DNA from: Casuarina equisetifolia
Lineage: Eukaryota; Streptophyta; Magnoliopsida; Fagales; Casuarinaceae
Direction: 5' to 3'
DNA length: 64,000 nucleotides
Assembly (NCBI GenBank): GCA_028551475.1
Contig: CM052359.1
Coordinates: 3,163,583-3,227,582, forward strand
Below are positions 55,991 through 64,000 of this stretch, piece after piece. Positions within the stretch are counted from its first letter, which is position 1. Every line of letters begins with the position of its first letter. Both the position numbers and the translations under genes were made by a program. The notes under the pieces were generated by a model. The model was not told the origin of the DNA. It did no database searches and was given only the letters and a program-made list of their open reading frames with translations.

Positions 55991-57768
55991 AGCAAGTGCG
56001 CGCTGTAAACGGTCAGAAGTCCAACAACTTTTGGGTAAACACTGATTAATTCTGTCGTGTCCAGGGTCGCATTGCCCCGAAAAGATGCTCTTCATGCAAC
56101 CATGCCCCGCAACCTTTATGGTTTTACTAGTGTCACCTCATTACGAATTAAAAACACAAATAGACGAAGAAGCTAATACAAAAAATTTGAAAAAAAATTA
56201 AGATCAATAATGTCATACTCCTTTCTCAACTAACAATTAAACTCTTACAACTTGACTATTTTAAATTAAAATACCCAACACACTCATAGCCTGAACTTTG
56301 GAATACTACTGATAATATCAATGCCAATAATTCTTATTTCAGACTATAGGCCATCTAATTACTAAAGATTGGTTTCCCAACCTACGTAGGACATCGACCA
56401 TGTAAGCCCTGTTTAAAGGCTAGAATTCTTAAGTTCTTCTTCGTTAGACAATGTGGGAGTCCTCGGGATTTTTGAATCGTCCCCTACTCGGCCTTGAATA
56501 CTAGAGTGAATCCGACCACTAACTTCAACACTAGGCTCAACTACCATTTTTTTTTTTATTTTTTGTTTTTAAATTTCAGTAGAACGTGGAAAGATTCGGG
56601 ACTATGAGTCAAAGTCAATCTAAAAATCTGCATGAACTGTGGTTCCAGGAATCTTTCTCTTAGAGACTCAACAACCTTGTTTATGTCTTCTGGGAGCGTC
56701 GTAGAGAAGATACAAAACCCATCTCTTGTTATTATATGAAATTATGGTCCAACAACCTAGCTTTCGACCTCAAGTGAAAGGGCTAAAGATATTCAAAGTA
56801 GAAGACGGGAAGACCGGTCCTACAAACTTGTTTTTCACATTGAGTGACTTAGAAAAACAGGTTTGGTTGGTTGGTTCTGTCAGTGTCTACTGGTTTTTTC
56901 TGAGCACTTTCCCAGTTATATTATTGATTTCAATTTGAAGAAAACAAATCTAGTGGTCGGTCATCTTTCTGAGTAGTCTCCCACTTCTTTCAGGGAAATG
57001 CCCCCTCTGCTTCTCCGGTCTTTCTCTTCTTCCTTTCTTCTTATTTCCGCAGCTTCTATTCTTTTTCCTCCCCTCCCCTTTTCTTCCTTTTAGCTTTATT
57101 CACTTCTTTTCTTACCTATTTCCTTCTCCGCACTCCATTGGGCCTCTGTTCTTCTTTTTCTTGTTCTTCCACTGCTTCCCTTCCTCGTGTTTTCCTTATA
57201 CACCTCTGTTTTTTCCCTATTATTTTAGTGATGAGAGTGTAAAACCCAAATTTTCCTTTTCTTATTCTTTTCCTTTTCCCTTTTCCCCTACGTTAAGTAC
57301 TGTCTTTGCTATTAAGATGCTCAAATTTTGCTTCAACAGATCTCGCTCAAGGAAGTGGGCATATACTCTTAATGAAAGCTGTTTTCTAGTTTTTATGAGC
57401 CAAAAATTATAAGACCGGACTTTACGTTTTTGGCTAATTTTCCGTTATTGCTATTCCTGGTTGGTGTTTACAATTGAACTGTAACAACTTTTTCTACTTA
57501 CGAAAACATGGTTGTATACGAATTAGTTTGACTCAGTATACATGTTCTCACTAGTGGGATCTTTTTACTTCAATGCTGCCTGTATGATCTGCAGTTCTTG
57601 AAGAAAATGAAAAATTTATAGTTTTCAAACTCGTCCTTGCTGGGTTTACATCAATTCAAGGTCCCTGTATGTTTATTTAATTAAATATTGGTTATAGGAT
57701 AAGGCGAGGTTCCAACAGAGATATAAGGGTACACAATTAAACAAAAATATGGGAAATGTCCATGGCAA
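55991..57768. other. Spacer between G8 and G9
   Basis: No gene recognised. 55990-56280 is homologous to the G7 upstream flank up to where the LINE begins. 56990-57300 is pyrimidine-rich on the plus strand with many TTCTTTTC-like runs. The frames at 56726-56938 and 57161-57412 show no known domain and are probably chance. Confidence 0.4.
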
Positions 57769-59492
57769 TTAAGAAAGAAAGATGGTCTTCAAGGGTGTGG
57801 CGGCCAAGGTGTTCCCAATATCAATAACAAATTGGTATTTAACACCACCCTCCGTAAGACTTTTCACTGAGATAACATCTGTGTAAGCTGTGATGTTGTG
57901 TTTTGCTGCAAAGCCTATCATTTCTGGAGTCTCCTTCGTTCCTCCGATGGCACTTCCTGCAATCATCTTCCTTCCTGCATCACCAACTCTTCTGAACTCT
58001 TTGAGCACGATTGAATATAATCGAAACCAACGTACAAAAATTGCAAGTCTCTTAGTTATAGATTTACCTATAAGCAGAGGAAAAACTGGTAGCACAAGTG
58101 GCTTTTCCGGTGCACCCAGCAAGATAAGCTTTCCGTGGGACTTCAACAGATCAATCAATGGCAAAATTGGGTGCACTGCAGGTACGGTGTCAAGAATACC
58201 ATCCATTGTATTCTTGGCAGCCTGCAAGAACCTAGTATAAATCTGTCATGACTCCATTCGATAAGCACTAAGAAAGCACAACGAATCTTTCAAAGTACAA
58301 TTATGAAAGGTGACAATCCAAAGCGTAAACTAGCTAAGATTTACCTCCACCTGTTCTACGTCACGACTAAGCAAAAACGAGTCAGCACCAAGATGTTTCA
58401 GCTTCTTCCTTCTTTCCAATGGAGGTACTAATTACAGTCACTTCGGCTTCAAGAGCCTTTGCAAATTTAACAGCCAAATGACCAAGCCCATCTAGCCCAA
58501 CAATCCCAAAATGCTCACCGGGCTCGGCAAGACCATATTATATACTGTGATCCCGGCACAAAGTAGGGGAGCACTGGCTTCACGTGAAATGTTTTCGGGA
58601 AAGCGAACGATGTAGCCTCCGTAGGCGACTGTTTCGTCATGGTAACATGAACCGTACGTAAATACAATTTTGGGACTATAAGGTTCGAGGTTATTGTTAC
58701 AGTTCTCGCAGGAATGGCATGCGCCGACCACGCATCCCACTCCCACTTTGTCTCTGACTTTTACTTTCCCCACCTTGCTCCCCACTTCCATCACTTCACC
58801 AACAATTTCGTGCCTGCAAATTAATAATCCTGGGTTATGGCGCTTTTGATTTCATTTTCTTTTCAAGGTTTCAAATGTTGACAATGTTTGTTGCTTCCAT
58901 TACGAGGATGTAATGTAGTGATTTTAAGGTAATTTGGAGTATGGAAAACAAACCCTGGAACAAGTGGGTAGATGGACATGCCCCACTCGTTTTTACCGAT
59001 GTGAAGGTCCGAGTAGCATATCCCACAGAAAAAGACCCTAAACGTAGCATCCTCATCTCCCGGTGCCCTGTGGACAACACAAACCAAGAATTTAGGCCAA
59101 AAACTAAAACGAAAAACAATAAAAGGATCACTTTTAATGAGAATCATTTTTTAAAACTAAATGATCAATACCGTATGCACACATATTCTTTGTACTTCCC
59201 AATATTTTTGTAGAGCTGAAGTCTTAAGTCACAACAAAAAACCAATCCAACAAAGAAGTAAAAGGAAAATTAAATACAACTCTGTTTAGCAATCATAAAC
59301 ATCTTCTTTCCCTAGTTTTGGGGAATCGCAACTTCAAATAGAAAGGAGAAACTGATAAAGTAAGTTAGGAAGGAGACAACAAAAAAGAGCAGACCTTTTG
59401 GAGAAACTGAAGGGCGAGAGGACGCCGGAAGTGTCCCTGGCAGCCCATCCAAAGGCCTTCTTGGGATGCTCTTGCCCTGGTGATTTCGCCAT
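57769..59492 (-). pseudogene. CAD-like gene G9, decayed
   Basis: Exons by homology: 59492-59395, 59067-58954, 58813-58345, 58221-58068, 57974-57769. Exon 3 is 469 nt instead of 514: 30 nt are missing in frame after YGGY, then 13 nt near 58535-58545 and 2 nt near 58395-58405; the frame between the last two is shifted and hits stops. Key residues are also hit: the residue after the catalytic Cys is Tyr (GICYSD), the fourth structural Cys is Ser (PYSPK), and the cofactor loop is GLDGLG. Exon 5 has lost about seven residues around the usual NTAMERL and runs to a later stop (TAA). Splice sites look normal. A clear pseudogene, closest to G7/G8 in exon 4. Confidence 0.9.
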
Positions 59493-60190
59493 TATCTCTT
59501 GCCACACAAAGCCATCGAGAACTTATAACAAACTGTGACAAAAATGTGGAAGTTGCATGAAGAGAGTGAGGAAGATATGTTTGTCGGGTGATATTTGGGT
59601 AATGATAGAGGGTATCATATATGTTAAGAGGTTTATTATTTAACCTAAAAATTTTACTCAAAAATTGTTTCAAGAGTTAGCATAATCTATTATTTTATAA
59701 GTATCTTAATAGATTTCTTAATAATTTAAGACTTATTGTTATATTGTTAAATCTAAATCCTGTGCATGCGCAAAGCATACCATTGGAGATGTCAATTGTA
59801 AAATTAATTCCTTTTTTTCTCTGTATTTATAAAAGACATATCTCTCTTACAGATGTAACCATTACTTCTTCTTTAATTAAATGTACAGAATCATACAAGG
59901 TTTTCGCCCAACTTGTCCTCGTCACCTTCTGCTCTTTTTTTTTTCATTTGGCATGAAAGGATGCAGACAGCACAGGTCTGCCCACCTTGTTGTCTCTCTG
60001 GCAGCCTGCGCATGCGCATTCCTTACCATGGGAGAAACTCCACCATTATTAACTGTTTGACTAATGGGGCTGCTGTGACGTATTCAGTAAGCTTATCAAT
60101 CGACTCTTAAAAGTCTGGTTCTTGGGTTTATCTGAAACTACATTTGTGTAAACATAGTTTAGGGAGGACGTAAAACATCCTCAGCGCAAT
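59493..60190. other. G9 upstream region and copia-flank sequence
   Basis: No gene. A TATTTATAAAAG box at about 59824 followed by TCTCTCTTACAG resembles an LTR promoter and may belong to the copia fragment that follows. TGCATGCGCA (about 59762) and the perfect 12-bp palindrome TGCGCATGCGCA (about 60006-60017) occur 245 bp apart in similar context (CATACCATTGGAGA / CTTACCATGGGAGA). Confidence 0.35.
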
Positions 60191-60194
60191 GTTT

Positions 60195-60795
60195 TTTGTT
60201 AGATCTATCGCAAACTAGGATACATTGCCCGCCAATGTTGCTATAGGTATATTCCTTCTAATTCTGGGTCTACTAATAACTTCCAAGGCCTCTAGAGTAT
60301 TCAAGACAATACTATTAAGAAAACTCAACTACAAACTCACCAAGCCTCTATTGAAACCGATTGGTTTCCTAATTCTGGTGCCACACATTATATCTCATCA
60401 AGTGACTATGATATGACTCAACTACTCAATTATAATGGGAATCAAGTAGTTACTATAGGGGATGGAATGACACTTATAATAATGCACGAAGGTAATTTAT
60501 TCCCTAGTAATATCAATGTTTCTAATGTGCTTATTGTGCCTAATATAACAAAATATTTGTTATTTGTCTTTAAGTTTACAAAATATAACAATTGTGTTTT
60601 CTTATTTTTCCCCGATTTATGTTGTGTGCAGAGTTTGACAATAAGGCTGATCCTACTACAAGAACTAGCTAAAAATGGACTTTATTGCCTCAACTTGAGT
60701 GCTATTCAACAATCACTAAAGACTTTGCATATTTCTACATTAAATGTAATGGCATGACACTATAGATTAGGCCATCTTAATGATGCTCCAATACC
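60195..60795 (+). mobile_element. Ty1/copia gag end and protease fragment
   Basis: The plus strand reads, across several frame breaks: a worn zinc knuckle (KLGYIARQC at about 60211-60237), then WFPNSGATHYISSSDYD (60362-60412), LLNYNGNQVVTIGDG, VLIVPNITKYLLFVFKFT, NGLYCLN, and HYRLGHLNDAP at about 60750-60785. This is the copia order of gag knuckle, protease (DSGATH as NSGATH) and the pre-integrase WHxRLGH region. It stops abruptly where oppositely oriented LTR sequence begins. Confidence 0.75.
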
Positions 60796-61432
60796 AAGTT
60801 AAAACTAGAATTTCTACAAAATATTGTACAAAATTATATAAAAATAACAGTAAAACTAAAGCAAATATCAAGAACAATAAGAAGAACAAAAAAAGAAGAA
60901 ATTTGTATTTCTTGATTGTGAGTACGCTCTGACTCTTTTTTATAATGGTTGGAAAACAAATGTAAATCATCTTTTAATGATGATGAATCACTACCAAAAT
61001 TGATTATGAAAATTGTAGCTATGAAGAACCATAAAACCTTTGAAAATTTGAATGGAAAATTTCATCAATTATGTTGATGATTGTTTCTCTTTTTAATTGT
61101 AATAAAAAGCCCATTTTCTTTTGATTTAAACACTTATAATTTCATCTTCATCTGTTTTGTATAACTATCAAAAGAGGGAGAAAAAGAATCATTTTTGCCT
61201 AAGCATGAGGAAGAAGATGATGTGCGTGAGATACATGTGCATGTCTTCAAGATGTCCGTGGCTTGCCTTGGTAGAATAGTGCATGTGTTACATGCCACTT
61301 GCTTTAACTTTAGAAACCGCTACTTCTACTTTAAGTATGGATGATGTGGTGATTTTTCAGTTTTTGTTTTATTTCAGCCTTTAGTTTAAATGTGGCCGAT
61401 GGGACTGTTGGTAGTTCTGTTTTTGTTTCTAA
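60781..61432 (-). mobile_element. Probable copia LTR (minus strand)
   Basis: The minus strand starts TGTTAGAAAC (61432), directly after the end of the copia RNase H region, and runs to about 60796, where TGGTATTGGAGC, close to the initiator-Met primer-binding site TGGTATCAGAGC, follows. Having coding sequence on its upstream side and a primer-binding-like site on its downstream side suggests a shared LTR of tandem or rearranged elements. The boundaries are tentative. Confidence 0.5.
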
Positions 61433-64000
61433 CATCCTTCAGCAAGTTAACGTGTCAGTCTGCACTATGAGCTTGTCTTGAAGTAGCTGAAATTAGGTGG
61501 ATGATAGGCCTTTGGTAAATATATCATCTATTTCATTAATAGAAGAAATGAAATGCACAAAAAGTTTTTTTATTTTGATTTTCTCATGAATAAAGTGAAA
61601 ATCAATCTCAACATGTTTTGTTCTTGGATGGAAAACAAAATTAATCGTTAAATAAGGTGTTGATAAATTATCACACTAAAGCATGAGAGGATTAGATTGT
61701 TTTACATGAAGATCTTGTAATAGAGCTTTTATCCAAATAAATTCTCTAGCAATATCAACAAGACATTTTAGCTACGCTTCTATACTAGAGTGAGTAACAA
61801 TCTTTTGTTTTTTAGAACTCCAAGAAATTATATTTGTTCCAAGGAAAATACAAAATCCTCCAATTGATTTATGATCATCACGATCACCAGCCTATTTAAC
61901 ATTAGAATATGCATGGAGATTATTAGTTGATGGTTTTTTTATTTGAATACCATATCAAGGGTTGTCAACCAAAAATTGTAAAATATATTTTACAAATGCT
62001 TAATGAGTAAGAGTAGGAGCCTGCATGTACTGACATGAAATGTTAACAACATATAAAATATCAAGTCACATGAGTGTCAAGTATTGAAGAGATCTAATAA
62101 TACTACGGTAATGTGTTGGATCTAAGTATGATTTACCATCATTTGTGGCTGGTGGATGATTCGTGGTGCCTGGTGTAGACATTTCTTGAGCTTCATTCAT
62201 TTTAGCTCGAAAAATTATTTCATAAGCAAATTTTGCTTGATGAAACAAAAGACCATTATTAGAATAGTTGGCTTCAATTCCTAAAAAATAATGTAAGTTA
62301 CCTCAATCCTTGATATCGAATTCAATTTTGAGTTGTTAAAGGATTTTGGACATTGGAGTTGTAGAACTTCCTATAAAAATAATGTCATCAACATATAGAA
62401 GGAGAAAAGTATTATATATTGTTGTATGTAATATAAATAATGAAGAGTCTACCTGAAAAATTTTAAACCTAAAATGTTGAAGAAATTGACTAAGTCTGTG
62501 ATTTCATGCTCATGGAGCTTGTTTTTAAGCTATATAAGGATTATTTTAATTAATAGACAAATTTTGGTTTGGTTGAGTAAACAAATCCTTGTAGTTGAAT
62601 CATATATACTTCTTCATCCAAAATGCCATGGAGGAAGGCATTTTTGACATCCAATTTTTTAATGTGCCACCCTCTAGTATATGCTAGAGTGATTCTAAGT
62701 TTTATCACAATTGGCTTAGCAATAGGATTGAATGTGTCATAATAATCAATGCTTGGTTGTTGATGAAATCTTTTAGCAACAAGCAGTGCTTTATGTCATT
62801 CAAGGGTTTCATTATATATATATTTTTTTTAACTTTGTCTATCCATTTACAATCGATAGGAATAATATATGGAGGTGGAGGAACAATTCCCATGTATTGT
62901 TTTTTAACAATGCATTATACTTTTTGACCATGGCAGTACACCAATTAGAATCTTTTGATGCTTCTGTATAGTTTTTGGGTTCATGATAACAATGCACAGA
63001 AATTGTGAGAGCATATGTATGATCATGTAATAAAGTACGCTTAGGAATTTTTTCCTTCCTTTAGTATTGTAATCATTGAATGATTCTATGTGGAGGATTG
63101 TTGGAGCAACTTATGATATTCATATGTTGTTTATTTTGTGCTAAAGTAGTTAAAGCAATTCCAGTATATGGAGGTGGCATTATGGAATTGGTACTAATAT
63201 TTTGGATATTTTTTTGAAAAGGAAATACATTTTCATCAAATATAGCATTAGTAACAATATAAATTATTTTTGTTTGTAAGCAACGACAATGACAACCTTT
63301 ACATCCTATAGGATAGCCTAGAAAAACAAAAGGTTTTGGTTGTATATCAAGTTTATGTTTAGCATAAGGCCTCAAGTAAGGAAATACCAAGCACTTAAGA
63401 ATCCTTAAATAGAAGATACTAGGTTTTTGATTAAATAATTTTTCCTATAGGGTTTTGTTGTTTATCACTAAGTGAGGTAGACAATTAATACTACGTGTGG
63501 CACGTTAAAAAAAAAACCCAATATTGAAGAGGTATATGTGCATGATTTATCATTGATAATCTTGACTTAGTAATATGGCTATGTTTTCTTTTAGCACTTC
63601 CATTTTGATATTACTTCTAAAAATTTTAAAACCTTTTTATCTAACAAAGATATTTCTCAATGCATATCAAGTCTCTGTGCTCCATGACATTGAATGTTTT
63701 ATTTATTGTAGTTTGAAAGTTGATTTTCAACAAATGTTTGAAAATTGTTGAACATTTGAAGAAATTCATCGCTAGTTTTCATGGAATAGAGCTATGTAAA
63801 TTTGTAATAATCATCAGTTAAACAAATATAATATCTATTCCATTGAGAAGTTGTAATTGGTGTAGGGCCATTATATCAAAAGGGACTAAATCCAAAGGAG
63901 TATTGGAAATATTATGTGTAGATAAATGCGACTGTTGTTGGCGTTTACTGATGCTACAAGCAATGCAAGATGATGGAATATTTCTAGTAAACTAAATATT
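61433..64000 (-). mobile_element. Degenerate Ty1/copia integrase-RT-RNase H, running off the end
   Basis: On the minus strand from the window end: integrase C-terminus (FPYLRPYAKHKLDIQPKP, FVFLGYPIGCKG, FDENVFPF at 63390-63200), start of reverse transcriptase (IPIDCKWIDKVKKN at about 62850), later RT (YRSIIRSLQYLTLM at about 62066-62110, after MSTPGTTNHPP), and RNase H (FHPRTKHVEIDFHFIHEKI at about 61575-61635, then DIFTKGL). Frameshifts and stops separate the blocks. Gag and protease for this copy would lie beyond 64000. Confidence 0.8.

Noticed and set aside
56726..56938. 70-codon plus-strand frame between G8 and G9
   Set aside because: No recognisable family, no splice partners and no related copy near G7; not supportable as a gene.
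1..64000. tRNA, rRNA or organelle-derived segments
   Set aside because: I saw no cloverleaf-like gene or rRNA block on either strand; tRNA-like matches were limited to retroelement primer-binding sites.

Overview
This is nuclear DNA of a flowering plant, most likely a eudicot. The genes have phased GT-AG introns, one gene is a plant-type Elongator subunit, and AT-rich spacers carry copia, gypsy, TRIM-like and LINE remnants. I cannot name the species.

The window is a tandem array of nine cinnamyl-alcohol-dehydrogenase (CAD)-like genes, all on the minus strand. I call them G1 to G9. ATG positions are 5190, 14782, 20015, 27053, 35747, 42551, 47230, 55862 and 59492. Each has the same five-exon layout (about 98, 114, 514, 154 and 206-209 nt; junction phases 2, 2, 0, 1) and encodes an NADP-type zinc medium-chain dehydrogenase of about 361 residues. 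G2, G3, G6, G7 and G8 are intact. G1 is open but diverged: its first intron starts AT instead of GT, and Ala replaces the proton-relay His. G4 (one frameshift), G5 (three single-base deletions) and G9 (in-frame and frame-shifting deletions) are pseudogenes as sequenced.

The one unrelated gene is ELP4 (7124-10682, plus strand). It is divergent from G1 and convergent with G2. Its last exon carries a one-base deletion that replaces the conserved C-terminus.

The layout is as follows. 1-5.4 kb: unassigned DNA, then G1. 5.4-10.7 kb: shared upstream region and ELP4. 10.7-43 kb: units of [ELP4 3' fragment - spacer - CAD], with G2 to G6. Broken copies of ELP4 exons 7-8 precede G3, G4 and G6, and a trace precedes G5, so the CAD copies multiplied as segments that included the ELP4 tail. 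Insertions (TRIM-like element, LINE 3' ends, LTR-like pieces, a compound gypsy gag element) explain the unequal unit lengths. 43-59.5 kb: a second subgroup, G7 and G8 (close duplicates, separated by a degenerate LINE of about 5.4 kb) and the decayed G9. 59.5-64 kb: copia remnants in both orientations, running off the end.

G2 to G6 carry a shared upstream element (core TGACGTACTTGGTGAGCTC, one or two copies), with a looser form at G1 and a TGACGTGATC box at G7 and G8. The array is therefore probably a co-regulated family of aldehyde/alcohol reductases of phenylpropanoid or terpenoid type. Exact substrates cannot be read from sequence.
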